From Gammaproteobacteria bacterium LSUCC0096 (GTDB taxonomy: Bacteria > Pseudomonadota > Gammaproteobacteria > Pseudomonadales > Litorivicinaceae), in NCBI GenBank assembly GCA_008087055.1, contig VIEA01000002.1, positions 334,764 to 398,763 on the forward strand: DNA of 64,000 nt. The letters run 5' to 3'. Position numbers and translations under genes: made by a program. Under the pieces are notes generated by a model. That model searched no databases. It saw only the letters and a list, made by a program, of their open reading frames with translations, and had not been told where the DNA came from. Below are positions 56,548-64,000 of this stretch, in pieces (the stretch's first letter is position 1; each line of letters begins with the position of its first letter).

Positions 56548-56563
56548 GATGTAACGTTACATC
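56548..56563. promoter_or_regulatory. 16-bp perfect palindrome between hupB and the TetR gene
   Basis: GATGTAACGTTACATC is a perfect palindrome 40 bases before the hupB start and 111 before the TetR gene. Such sites are typical operators for dimeric regulators; the adjacent TetR protein is the obvious candidate, but this is inference. Confidence 0.55.
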
Positions 56564-56565
56564 GC

Positions 56566-56605
56566 TTGGACAGCGTACAATAAATTAATTGGACAGCAAA
56601 CAATA
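56566..56605. repeat. Two 17-bp direct repeats, 23-bp period
   Basis: TTGGACAGCGTACAATA (56566-56582) and TTGGACAGCAAACAATA (56589-56605) match at 15 of 17 positions. They follow the palindrome by 2 bases in the hupB/TetR intergenic region. Their spacing of about two helical turns suggests a protein-binding site. Confidence 0.7.
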
Positions 56606-56673
56606 ACAGGAGAAATTTCGCAGATTGGTGTACAACTGTTTTTAAAGTTGAACGGTTAATAATAAGGAATGTC

Positions 56674-57327
56674 ATGGGCCGTAGAGTTGGTGTCGCTCTC
56701 GACAAAAAGCTTATTACTGAAGCTGCTGTAAAAATTATTGAAAAAGAGGGATGGAATGCTCTGTCACTCAGGCGGCTCGCATCTGATTTGGACGTCTATC
56801 CGAACACAATTACCTGGCACCTCAGTCAAGCGGGGGCAACACTAGAAGCTTGGGTCTCAGAATATGTGCTAACCCGGCGCTCTAGCACTGTCGATAAGCG
56901 TGATTCGTGGCAAGCGCAGTTAAAGCATATTTTTCTGGCTCGAAGAGCGGAAGTGTCTGAGCATCCCGAGCTACATCAGCGTTTGATTATGGGCGTTGAT
57001 GGCAATGGAGATCCGAATCTTCCTTGGGTCTCTCAACTCATCGAGCTTTTTAAACTTGCAGGGATTCCTGATGGAGAAGTCATCGATATAGCGAATGCAT
57101 TTATTGGTGCATTAGAAGGGTATCTCGCCATGGAGTTTAAGCCACGGTCGAACCCTGGGCATGAGTTCGCGCAATCTGCCTCGATCTATGAAATGGAACA
57201 AGGTCTTAAGATTGAGATGGATAAGGTGTTCATGCTGCGATCATCAACTAGTGGGGAGTCGCTTGAAGGTGGTTATTTGGCGACGTTAGATGCTCTGATC
57301 GCCATGGTTGAACATCGCGTTGGCTAG
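56674..57327 (+). CDS. TetR family transcriptional regulator
   Basis: A 217-residue regulator. The N-terminal domain fits TetR/AcrR (AAVKIIEKEGWNALSLRRLASDLDV followed by the recognition helix NTITWHLSQ); the C-terminal ligand domain is not assignable. AAGGA lies 6 bases before the ATG. It is divergent from hupB and has no obvious target gene beyond its own promoter region. The ligand is unknown. Confidence 0.85.
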   Translation: MGRRVGVALDKKLITEAAVKIIEKEGWNALSLRRLASDLDVYPNTITWHLSQAGATLEAWVSEYVLTRRSSTVDKRDSWQAQLKHIFLARRAEVSEHPELHQRLIMGVDGNGDPNLPWVSQLIELFKLAGIPDGEVIDIANAFIGALEGYLAMEFKPRSNPGHEFAQSASIYEMEQGLKIEMDKVFMLRSSTSGESLEGGYLATLDALIAMVEHRVG

Positions 57328-57359
57328 AGTCAGTGATGACTTGACCTGTTGCTGATTGA

Positions 57360-57436
<77 letters not shown>

Positions 57437-57456
57437 ACACCAGGCGCGAGATAGTA
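57437..57456 (-). promoter_or_regulatory. tRNA promoter element with GC-rich discriminator
   Basis: Read leftward, TACTAT (57456-57451) is followed by CTCGCGCC, a GC-rich discriminator typical of stringently controlled stable RNA genes. The -35 is unclear. Confidence 0.4.
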
Positions 57457-57513
57457 CACAAAACGAAACGCTCGTGCATCATGCATTGTTTTAAAATTAT
57501 TTTTTGTAACTCA

Positions 57514-57541
57514 TTGACGCGCGTTAGAAAAATCCTAATAT
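57514..57541 (+). promoter_or_regulatory. Promoter candidate for the putrescine transport operon
   Basis: TTGACG (57514-57519, five of six matches) and TAATAT (57536-57541, four of six) are separated by 16 bases. It predicts a start near 57548 and an untranslated leader of about 176 bases. Confidence 0.5.
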
Positions 57542-57603
57542 TTGCGCTTCCGAGCGTGAGCGGCGTCAATGACCACCGAACGCAACGGATTCTTAGGCGA
57601 AAA

Positions 57604-57694
57604 GTTGAGGATCTGTGGCGATTGCCCTCCGCGTACACTAGTTGTTCTTGGATAGATCTCAACCTCAGTCTAGGATGGTCTCAGGGTTTCTGAG
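57604..57694 (+). other. Structured leader ahead of the putrescine-binding protein gene
   Basis: Two elements: a long-range pairing GTTGAGGATC (57604-57613) with GATCTCAAC (57655-57663), one bulge, and a small hairpin CTCAG/CTGAG (57680-57684/57690-57694). They lie between the predicted transcription start and the ribosome site. This could be a cis-regulatory RNA. Confidence 0.4.
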
Positions 57695-57723
57695 TGGATT
57701 GATCTGACGAGGACATGTGCATC

Positions 57724-58800
57724 ATGAATCGTTTTTTAATGTTATTGCTTATGGTTGTTGCAGGCTCTGCTTCCGCCCAAGGCGTGGTTAATATTTACAA
57801 CTGGTCTGACTATATTGCCGAAGACACAATAGCGAAGTTCGAAGCGCAGACCGGAATCAAAGTTAATTATGATGTTTTCGATACGAATGAGCTGCTCGAG
57901 GCGAAGCTACTCGCTGGCTCTTCTGGATATGACGTTGTGGTTCCAACAGGTAATTTTTTGGAGCGTCAAATTCAGGCTGGTGTATTCCGACAGTTAGATA
58001 AATCAAAACTTCCAAATCTTGCCAATATGGATCCGGATATCATGCGCATCGTGGAGCAGCATGATCCAAGTAATGCACATTCTGTTGTTTACATGTGGGG
58101 CACCACTGGATTCGCATACAACACCAAAGCAATTCAAGAACGTATGCCTAATGCTCCAGTTTCGAGTTGGGCTATGGTTTTTGACCCTGATGTTGTTTCT
58201 CGATTTGCAGACTGCGGAGTCGCGATTCTCGAGTCTCCAACTGACATTCTTGCATCGGCTAAACATTATTTAGGCCTAGATCCAGCGAGTGAGTCTGCCG
58301 ATGATCTAAAACAGGCAGAAGATCTTCTTATGGGTGTCAGGCCGCATATTCGTTACTTCCATCCGTCACAGTACATCAATGATTTGGCGAACGGTGATAT
58401 CTGTCTCGCTGTTGGCTATTCAGGTGATCTATTGCAATCTCGTGATCGTGCTGCAGAGGCCAACAATGGTGTGGAGATTGAGTATGTGATTCCTGAAGAG
58501 GGTGGAGTCGTTTGGTTCGACTTAATGGCGATTCCAGCTGATGCCCCAAATGCCGAAGCAGCGCATGAATTCATTAACTTCATAATGGATGCGCAAATTT
58601 CGGCCGACATAACCAATTATGTGTTCTACGCCAACGCAAATGCTGCCTCGACAGAGTTGGTCGATTCTGAAGTGACATCGGATCCAGGTATTTATCCAAG
58701 TGATGATGTCAAAGCAGGACTATTTGCGATGAAAGCATTCAGTCCGCGCTACGATCGGATTATGAATCGAACTTGGACGCGAATTAAAACAGGTCAGTAA
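57724..58800 (+). CDS. potF: Putrescine-type ABC transporter periplasmic binding protein
   Basis: Solute-binding protein of a polyamine importer. The 358-residue protein has a signal peptide (MNRFLMLLLMVVAGSASA) and PotF-like blocks YNWSDYIAED, DTNELLEAKLLAGSSGYDVVV, FHPSQYINDLANGDIC and VFYANANAAS. The Trp and Tyr of YNWSDY and the Asp of GYSGD are kept, but the E. coli PotF segment GWAGD is GYSGD here. ATG 57724 is preferred; an ATG at 57715 is too close to the AGGA site. Ligand specificity is by family analogy. Confidence 0.93.
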   Translation: MNRFLMLLLMVVAGSASAQGVVNIYNWSDYIAEDTIAKFEAQTGIKVNYDVFDTNELLEAKLLAGSSGYDVVVPTGNFLERQIQAGVFRQLDKSKLPNLANMDPDIMRIVEQHDPSNAHSVVYMWGTTGFAYNTKAIQERMPNAPVSSWAMVFDPDVVSRFADCGVAILESPTDILASAKHYLGLDPASESADDLKQAEDLLMGVRPHIRYFHPSQYINDLANGDICLAVGYSGDLLQSRDRAAEANNGVEIEYVIPEEGGVVWFDLMAIPADAPNAEAAHEFINFIMDAQISADITNYVFYANANAASTELVDSEVTSDPGIYPSDDVKAGLFAMKAFSPRYDRIMNRTWTRIKTGQ

Positions 58801-58810
58801 GTCTATCATT

Positions 58811-58830
58811 CGGCCGGGCTTTCCCGGCCG
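58811..58830 (+). other. Strong GC hairpin between potF and potG
   Basis: CGGCCGGG pairs exactly with CCCGGCCG around CTTT, followed by a mixed T-rich tract (GTTTCTCT). It probably reduces read-through or protects the potF transcript, giving more binding protein than transporter. Confidence 0.7.
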
Positions 58831-58849
58831 GTTTCTCTAGGGGAACTCA

Positions 58850-59980
58850 ATGTCTTCCAGCCCATTACTTGTGAAAAACTGGCTTGATCCAGACGCCAAA
58901 CCATTCATTGAGTTTCGTGGAGTGACAAAGCTGTTTGATGGTGTGCCGGCAGTTCGTGATGTGAATTTGTCGATCTATCAAAAGGAGCTCTTTTGTCTGT
59001 TGGGCGGTTCAGGATCTGGGAAGACAACTTTATTAAGGATGTTGGCTGGTTTTGAGGCTCCAACAGAGGGCTCGGTTTGGATTGATGGCGTTGACATTAC
59101 CAAAGTTCCTGCATATGAACGTCCAGTGAATATGATGTTTCAGTCGTACGCGCTGTTTCCGCACATGACTGTATTCGATAACGTAGCCTATGGGCTGAAG
59201 CGAGATGGGCTGCCTAAAGCGCAGATCGCAGAGCGAGTTGCTGAACTACTTGATCTTGTCCGATTGTCAGCCTATGCCAAGCGAAAGCCAGATCAACTTT
59301 CAGGCGGGCAGCGGCAGCGTGTGGCGCTAGCCCGGGCTCTCGCCAAGCGACCAAAGGTATTGCTACTTGATGAACCTCTCGGGGCGCTCGATAAAAATCT
59401 CCGGGAAGATACGCAACTTGAGTTGATAAAGATCCAAGAATCCTTGGGTATGACCTTTATCGTCGTGACACATGATCAAGAAGAGGCTATGACTCTTGCG
59501 ACACGGATAGGGGTCATGGATGAGGGGTACCTGGTCCAAACTGACGAACCGCACACGATTTATGAATATCCAAACTCGACATATGTTGCGGATTTTATCG
59601 GTGACATCAATTTGTTGGAATGCGTAGTCACTGAAAATGACGCGGGTAATCTAGTGCTATCAGCGCCTCAGCTTGAGACCACGATTGATCTAGATGATCC
59701 AGTGACTGGCGCTGTGAATCAGACGCTCTGGTACGCCATTCGGCCAGAAAAAATGCGTCTGGCCAGAGATCCTTCAACAGCAGTGAATGCTTTAAAAGGC
59801 GTGGTTCATGAAATCGCTTATCTCGGTGACTTTTCGGTGTATTGGATTGATTTGGCGAATGGATTTCGTGTGCGAGTCAGTCGCCCGAACATCAGTCGAA
59901 TGGATGATTTTGCCGAAGCTTGGGGTGAAGAAGTTTGGATCACCTGGGACGGATCGGCTGGCGTGGTATTGAGTCAGTAA
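58850..59980 (+). CDS. potG: Polyamine ABC transporter ATP-binding protein
   Basis: ATPase of the putrescine importer. The 376-residue protein has Walker A GGSGSGKTTLLRML, the signature LSGGQRQRV, Walker B VLLLDEP and a C-terminal TOBE-like domain (about 290-370). AGGGGA precedes the ATG. The gene starts 49 bases after potF and overlaps potH by one base. Confidence 0.95.
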   Translation: MSSSPLLVKNWLDPDAKPFIEFRGVTKLFDGVPAVRDVNLSIYQKELFCLLGGSGSGKTTLLRMLAGFEAPTEGSVWIDGVDITKVPAYERPVNMMFQSYALFPHMTVFDNVAYGLKRDGLPKAQIAERVAELLDLVRLSAYAKRKPDQLSGGQRQRVALARALAKRPKVLLLDEPLGALDKNLREDTQLELIKIQESLGMTFIVVTHDQEEAMTLATRIGVMDEGYLVQTDEPHTIYEYPNSTYVADFIGDINLLECVVTENDAGNLVLSAPQLETTIDLDDPVTGAVNQTLWYAIRPEKMRLARDPSTAVNALKGVVHEIAYLGDFSVYWIDLANGFRVRVSRPNISRMDDFAEAWGEEVWITWDGSAGVVLSQ

Positions 59981-60882
59981 TGCGTCTCATCGCGAAATTC
60001 AAATCATTGCAACGCGATTGGGTCTCTTGGGTTCCTACTCTGTGGCTTGGTATTTTTTTCCTCATTCCGTTCGTGGTGGTTTTAAAGATCTCGCTGTCGC
60101 AGGCAACGATTGCAATGCCGCCCTATTTGCCTCTTTTTGAGTGGCTTGAAGGCATTCTCGAGATTCGTCTCGATTTTGGTAACTATCTGTTTCTTATTGA
60201 TGACCCTCTGTATGGGTCAGCCTATTTGGAATCAGTCAGAATTGCGCTCGTTTCGACGATCTTCACACTAGTCATTGGGTACCCTATGGCGTATGTGATT
60301 GCGACTGCTAAAGAACCTCGAAGAACTCTGCTGCTCTTACTGGTGATTTTGCCGTTTTGGACTTCTTTCTTACTTCGTGTGTATGCCTGGATAGCAATCT
60401 TGAAAACCAATGGATTGCTGAACGGATTACTGATGGCTCTAGGATTGATATCAGAGCCTCTGGTTGTGCTTCAAACCGATTTAGCTGTCTATATTGGTAT
60501 TGCCTATACCTATTTGCCTTTCATGGTATTGCCTTTGTACGCATCGCTTTCGAAACTTGATAGAACTCTACTTGAGGCATCTGAGGACTTGGGAGCCACA
60601 CCTTGGATTAGTTTCGTGACGGTGACACTTCCATTAACGATTCCAGGCGTGATTGCGGGATCTTTGTTGGTGTTTGTTCCAGCAATTGGTGAGTTTGTCA
60701 TTCCGGCACTGTTAGGTGGCAACGACACGCTGATGATTGGCAAAGTCCTGTGGAATGAGTTTTTTGCAAACCGTGATTGGCCAATTGCTTCGGCAGTTGC
60801 AATCATCATGTTGTTTGTCATTGTTGGACCACTGATGTGGTTGAACCGGATCAATTCGAAGATTGAGGAGGCTCAGTTATGA
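59980..60882 (+). CDS. potH: Polyamine ABC transporter permease (PotH type)
   Basis: First membrane subunit, 300 residues with six predicted helices and the coupling EAA-like loop EASEDLGATPWISFVTVTLP. The start ATG 59980 overlaps the potG stop; the longer open frame is within potG. It overlaps potI by four bases. Confidence 0.94.
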   Translation: MRLIAKFKSLQRDWVSWVPTLWLGIFFLIPFVVVLKISLSQATIAMPPYLPLFEWLEGILEIRLDFGNYLFLIDDPLYGSAYLESVRIALVSTIFTLVIGYPMAYVIATAKEPRRTLLLLLVILPFWTSFLLRVYAWIAILKTNGLLNGLLMALGLISEPLVVLQTDLAVYIGIAYTYLPFMVLPLYASLSKLDRTLLEASEDLGATPWISFVTVTLPLTIPGVIAGSLLVFVPAIGEFVIPALLGGNDTLMIGKVLWNEFFANRDWPIASAVAIIMLFVIVGPLMWLNRINSKIEEAQL

Positions 60883-61688
60883 GGCTTTCTCGGTATGTTT
60901 TTCCAGTCATGGCATCCCTTGGGTTTGGCTTTTTATACTTGCCGATCCTCATCCTCGTTATCTACAGCTTTAATGAGTCTAAGTTGGTGACGGTATGGGG
61001 TGGGTTTTCAACGCGTTGGTATGTCGAATTATTCCAAGATCCACAAATTTTGGATGCTGCTAAATTGAGCCTTCAAATTGCTGCATCGAGTGCGACGATT
61101 GCACTTGTTTTGGGTGTCGCGGCGGCAATGACGCTGGTTCGATTTCGGTGGTTTCGCGGGCGAACTTGGCTTGCTGGAATGGTTGCGGCACCCCTAGTCA
61201 TGCCAGAAGTGATTACTGGGCTGTCACTCTTGTTATTATTTGTTGCTCTCGATAATTGGCTTGGTTGGCCATCGGGTCGTGGTGTGACAACGATCGTACT
61301 TGCGCATGCTACTTTTGGTATGGCTTTTGTTGCTGTGATTGTTCAAGCGCGCCTGCGTGACATGGATCTTACCCTCGAAGAAGCGGCGATGGATTTGGGG
61401 GCGCGGCCACTCACGGTGTTTTTCACGGTCACTTTACCAACCATTGCTCCCGCTCTCGTTGCATCATGGCTTTTGGCTTTTACGCTATCGCTCGATGATT
61501 TGGTGATCGCAAGTTTTGTCTCTGGTCCGGGATCATCGACTTTGCCTATGGTTGTTTTCTCGAAAGTGCGGCTTGGCATCAGTCCAGACATTAATGCCTT
61601 AGCAACATTGATGATTCTAATCGTTGGGTTGGGTGGGGTATTCGGTTTCTGGCAAATGCGCCGGTCGACTCACCGGCGCTCTTCATAA
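60879..61688 (+). CDS. potI: Polyamine ABC transporter permease (PotI type)
   Basis: Second membrane subunit, 269 residues with six helices and the loop EEAAMDLGARPLTVFFTVTLP. It ends the pot operon. A perfect GC hairpin (61658-61679) lies in its last codons without a T-run. Its stop is 4 bases from the stop of the convergent decarboxylase gene. Confidence 0.94.
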   Translation: MRLSRYVFPVMASLGFGFLYLPILILVIYSFNESKLVTVWGGFSTRWYVELFQDPQILDAAKLSLQIAASSATIALVLGVAAAMTLVRFRWFRGRTWLAGMVAAPLVMPEVITGLSLLLLFVALDNWLGWPSGRGVTTIVLAHATFGMAFVAVIVQARLRDMDLTLEEAAMDLGARPLTVFFTVTLPTIAPALVASWLLAFTLSLDDLVIASFVSGPGSSTLPMVVFSKVRLGISPDINALATLMILIVGLGGVFGFWQMRRSTHRRSS

Positions 61689-61692
61689 AGTC

Positions 61693-62853
61693 CTATGCTT
61701 GACGACGCTGAACTTCTGATGTGTCTTCAAGGTCAATAATGACCGGCGGAGCAACTCCATTGAAGTGACAGGCAGTAGCGATGCTGTATGCGCCAATCTC
61801 ATGAATGATGATCACATCACCTAAAGAGAGTTCAGGCAAACTCTCTTGATCTCCAAATCGATCAACGCTGTCGCATGTCGGTCCGGCGAAGACAGCAGGT
61901 GTTGATTCACCGCCTTCAGTGAAGACAGTCATCGGATAATTGATGTGATCGAATATCCGTCCTGATTGCGCTCCATATACGCCGTCATCCAGGTAGTACC
62001 ACCACGTGTCATCTTTGCGCTTTGAGCGTCCGATGACTCGAGATATAAGCGTCATACTCGGTGCAGAGATGGCGCGACCAGGCTCTGCCATCAGATGGAT
62101 ATGATCAGGGACCTCTGCGATTGCTTCGCGAATTGGCGCGCAGAACGCCTCGAAATCAACTGGTCGATTTGAGTAATTTGCAGGAAATCCACCACCAATA
62201 TCGATACGTTCAATATCAGCGATGCCCTGGTTCTTCGCATCGAGAGCGATTTCGACACATTTGAGTAATGCAGTTCGATGGGTGTCAGCGCTTGCTGCTT
62301 GAGATCCAACATGGAAGCACAAGCCATCAACGGTAATACCCATTTGCTTTGCAACCGACATGATGTGAAGAGCATCTTCTGGTTGCGAACCAAACTTCCG
62401 TGATAAATCAATCGGAGCGTCAGGTGCAACAAAAGCGAGCCGTAACATCAAGGTAACGTCATGACGATAAGGGGCAACCTTCCAGAGTTCATCCAAGTTA
62501 TCGACGACAAATGAAGTCACACCAAGTTGAACTGAAGTTTCGAGATCGTTTTCTGTTTTGATCGGATGGGTATGAATCATGCGATTCGTCGGTACGCCGA
62601 AGGGCAACAACGCCTGGATTTCTGGCGCAGAAGCTACGTCAAATGAGGCACCCTCATCGACTAGCGTTGCTAATAACGAATGGTACGGGTTTGATTTCAC
62701 TGCGTAATACAGTGTGACCTGCGGCAGTGCACGCTGCAGTGCGCGCCAAGTCTCGCGAACTCGGTTCGGGTTAAACAGAAGTGCAGGCGAGATACCACCA
62801 GCCTGCGCCAGCCAGAAGTCGCCCTCTGATCGTGGTCGAATGGTTGTCAACAC
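61693..62853 (-). CDS. Ornithine/lysine-type PLP decarboxylase (class III fold)
   Basis: A 386-residue PLP enzyme of the eukaryotic-like ornithine decarboxylase family: PLP Lys in YAVKSNPY, HVGSQ, IGGGFP, and the catalytic Cys in GPTCDSVD. It most likely makes putrescine (or cadaverine), fitting its position facing the putrescine importer. I choose GTG 62853, with GGAG 8 bases upstream; the frame upstream reaches 62889. Three repeats lie upstream at 62881-62907. Confidence 0.9.
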   Translation of the reverse strand: MLTTIRPRSEGDFWLAQAGGISPALLFNPNRVRETWRALQRALPQVTLYYAVKSNPYHSLLATLVDEGASFDVASAPEIQALLPFGVPTNRMIHTHPIKTENDLETSVQLGVTSFVVDNLDELWKVAPYRHDVTLMLRLAFVAPDAPIDLSRKFGSQPEDALHIMSVAKQMGITVDGLCFHVGSQAASADTHRTALLKCVEIALDAKNQGIADIERIDIGGGFPANYSNRPVDFEAFCAPIREAIAEVPDHIHLMAEPGRAISAPSMTLISRVIGRSKRKDDTWWYYLDDGVYGAQSGRIFDHINYPMTVFTEGGESTPAVFAGPTCDSVDRFGDQESLPELSLGDVIIIHEIGAYSIATACHFNGVAPPVIIDLEDTSEVQRRQA

Positions 62854-62880
62854 GGATAGTCTCCAAATTTGTCTTCGTCG

Positions 62881-62907
62881 CTCAGACACGTCTAGACAAA
62901 CTCAGAC
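62881..62907. repeat. Three 7-bp direct repeats at 10-bp spacing upstream of the decarboxylase
   Basis: CTCAGAC (62881-62887), TCTAGAC (62891-62897) and CTCAGAC (62901-62907) start exactly 10 bases apart; the middle one contains GTCTAGAC, itself palindromic. They lie 28 bases before the start of the decarboxylase gene. A cooperatively bound regulator is one explanation. Confidence 0.6.
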
Positions 62908-63078
62908 GCCGGGTCACAAACGCATAAAAAGTTCCAAGTGGTTTTGTTTAAGTGCGCGCATTTTCGATCTTTTTTTTGGAAAAGCAATAGGGTGAGAAAA
63001 ATATTTTTTGGGCAGATTTTTTTGAGAAGTACGAACATACTCTGAGGTCATTTATGTGGCCAATCTACTGGTCTGTGG

Positions 63079-63096
63079 TAAATTGTTAACAATTTA
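63079..63096. promoter_or_regulatory. 18-bp perfect palindrome, probable GntR operator
   Basis: TAAATTGTTAACAATTTA is palindromic over all 18 bases and ends 8 bases before the GntR gene. The core TTGTTAACAA resembles operators of FCD-type GntR regulators. Autoregulation is inferred from position. Confidence 0.65.
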
Positions 63097-63104
63097 TTAG
63101 ATAG

Positions 63105-63806
63105 ATGAACGAAGGGATTTCGAGCACGATGTCTGACTTTCTTACTACAGGTCTTTCCACTGCTGTTCAGAAAAAAATTGAGGATCTTGTTCTTCAGGGC
63201 AAGCTTCAAGGTGGAGATAAGCTGAATGAAGTCGAATTGGCTGAAATGTTTGGAACGAGTCGAGGACCAATCCGTGAGGCATGCAAGGGCCTGGTTCAGG
63301 CTGGTCTACTTACTGCTGTTCCCAATCGAGGCGTGTTTGTTCGAAAAATGGATGTTCGCGAGGCTCTTGAGGTTTACGATATTCGCGCATTCCTCGATCA
63401 GTTAATAGGGCAGCTCGCAGCAACAAATGGGACTGAACAGCAGATTCAGGAGTTATGGGATATTCACGCGCGGCTAGATAAAGCTGTTCGGGCTGATGAC
63501 TTTGAGGCTTACTATCCCGAGAATTTGGCGTTTCATGAGAAGTTGTTGGCGATGACTGGTAGTGAACGCTTAACTCAGATGTATCTTGCCCTTGTCAAAG
63601 AGTTGCATTTGTTTCGACGCAAAGGTTTGATTCAGCAAGGATCAATGGATGTATCTAACGCAGAACACGCTTTGATATTGGAGGCGATTACACACCGCGA
63701 TCCAGTCAAAGCAGGTTTGGCGATGAGAAGTCATGTCATGACTGCAAAACAACGGCTGATGACAGCGATTGAATTGCAGTCAGTTAATGATCAGATTGCG
63801 TCTTAA
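63105..63806 (+). CDS. GntR family regulator, FCD (FadR) subfamily
   Basis: A 233-residue regulator with an N-terminal winged helix (NEVELAEMFGTSRGPIREACKGLVQAGLL split over residues about 41-70) and a C-terminal FCD all-helical domain with metal-binding-type Asp/His residues (DIRAFLD, FHEKLL, EHALILEA, RSHV). An ATG at 63129 (225 residues) is also possible. It may control the nearby decarboxylase/importer or the convergent crotonase gene; the ligand is unknown. Confidence 0.88.
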   Translation: MNEGISSTMSDFLTTGLSTAVQKKIEDLVLQGKLQGGDKLNEVELAEMFGTSRGPIREACKGLVQAGLLTAVPNRGVFVRKMDVREALEVYDIRAFLDQLIGQLAATNGTEQQIQELWDIHARLDKAVRADDFEAYYPENLAFHEKLLAMTGSERLTQMYLALVKELHLFRRKGLIQQGSMDVSNAEHALILEAITHRDPVKAGLAMRSHVMTAKQRLMTAIELQSVNDQIAS

Positions 63807-63812
63807 AGCCGA

Positions 63813-64000
63813 CTAACAGCCTTTAAATTGCGGAGCCCGCTTTTCCATGAATGCGGTGCGGCCCTCTTTGTAATCTTGGCTATCGAAACACGCATCAACG
63901 AGAGCATCGCATTGTGCGAGATCTCTGTTGTCTGGATCAGTTAACACTTGTGTTGCGATAAATTTCATCGCTTTGACGGTTAATGGGGCGTTTGATCCGA
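63813..64000 (-). CDS. Enoyl-CoA hydratase/isomerase (crotonase) family, C-terminal part
   Basis: The last 62 codons of a leftward gene cut by the window end. The C-terminus reads LTVKAMKFIATQV, then DLAQCDALVDACFDSQDYKEG and ends RTAFMEKRAPQFKGC. This is typical of crotonase-fold proteins (SxDxxEGxxAFxEKRxPxFxG). The active site lies outside the window, so hydratase, isomerase or other activity is open. It converges with the GntR gene, 6 bases apart. Confidence 0.85.
   Translation of the reverse strand, partial: GSNAPLTVKAMKFIATQVLTDPDNRDLAQCDALVDACFDSQDYKEGRTAFMEKRAPQFKGC

Noticed and set aside
61658-61679. Hairpin GCGCCGGT/ACCGGCGC as a terminator of potI
   Set aside because: The stem is perfect but there is no T-run and it lies inside the coding sequence; it is noted in the potI entry instead of being called a terminator.
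62970-63023. A/T tracts (T8, A5TAT6, T7) as phased curved DNA or UP element
   Set aside because: Spacing between tract centres is about 30 and 17 bases, not a multiple of the helical repeat, so no clear curvature signal.

Overview
The window is a gene-dense piece of a gammaproteobacterial chromosome with roughly balanced base composition. Both strands are used, spacers are very short and overlapping starts and stops are frequent. Gene order closely follows Pseudomonas-type genomes: rimP-nusA-infB-rbfA-truB-rpsO-pnp, dksA-gluQ-cbrB-crcZ-pcnB-folK-panBC, aroQ-accBC-prmA-dusB-fis-purHD, and proA-nadD-rsfS-rlmH-mrdA-rodA-mltB-rlpA-dacA-dat-ybeD-lipB facing holA-lptE-leuS-lnt-corC-ybeY-phoH-miaB. 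Placement in the Pseudomonadales/Oceanospirillales neighbourhood is an inference from this synteny. I saw no insertion sequence, prophage, CRISPR array or rRNA operon.

Layout. 1-9.2 kb (+): dgkA, a small unknown gene, then the transcription/translation operon from rimP to pnp, preceded by a short leader ending in a terminator-like hairpin. 9.2-15.9 kb (-): dksA, gluQ, a CbrB-type sigma-54 activator, an untranslated 480-base gap, pcnB, folK, panB, panC. 16-17.8 kb (+): aminotransferase and sfsA. 17.8-25.5 kb (-): a lone DsbD N-terminal domain gene, aroQ, accB, accC, prmA, dusB, fis, purH, purD. 25.6-39.8 kb: DUF2333 gene, ppa, mpl, a Lon-N-domain gene, then a cell-wall operon. 39.7-51.3 kb: mostly (-), LPS assembly, aminoacylation, RNA processing and the Prc protease. 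51.4-57.3 kb: apeB, hemH, azlCD, a TRIC-type channel, HU and a TetR regulator. 57.4-64 kb: tRNA-Ile2, a putrescine ABC importer, an ornithine decarboxylase-like gene, a GntR regulator and the end of a crotonase gene.

Most interesting region: 12.78-14.54 kb. The CbrB-like activator has Glu at the receiver position that is normally the phosphorylated Asp, lacks the switch Thr/Ser, and has no cbrA kinase gene beside it, although cbrA normally sits between gluQ and cbrB. Downstream is a textbook sigma-54 promoter, an upstream array of TGTTAC/GTAAC half-sites, several A-rich AAnAAnAA motifs and a strong terminator. Together these are the features expected of a CrcZ-type small RNA that sequesters the Hfq/Crc catabolite-repression complex. 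The locus therefore looks like a Cbr-CrcZ circuit whose activator may no longer need its kinase.

Other points of note are an inverted repeat around the proA promoter, a long structured leader before the putrescine-binding protein gene, three repeats at 10-base spacing ahead of the decarboxylase, perfect palindromes beside the GntR and TetR genes, a lone DsbD alpha domain, and several convergent gene pairs overlapping at their 3' ends.
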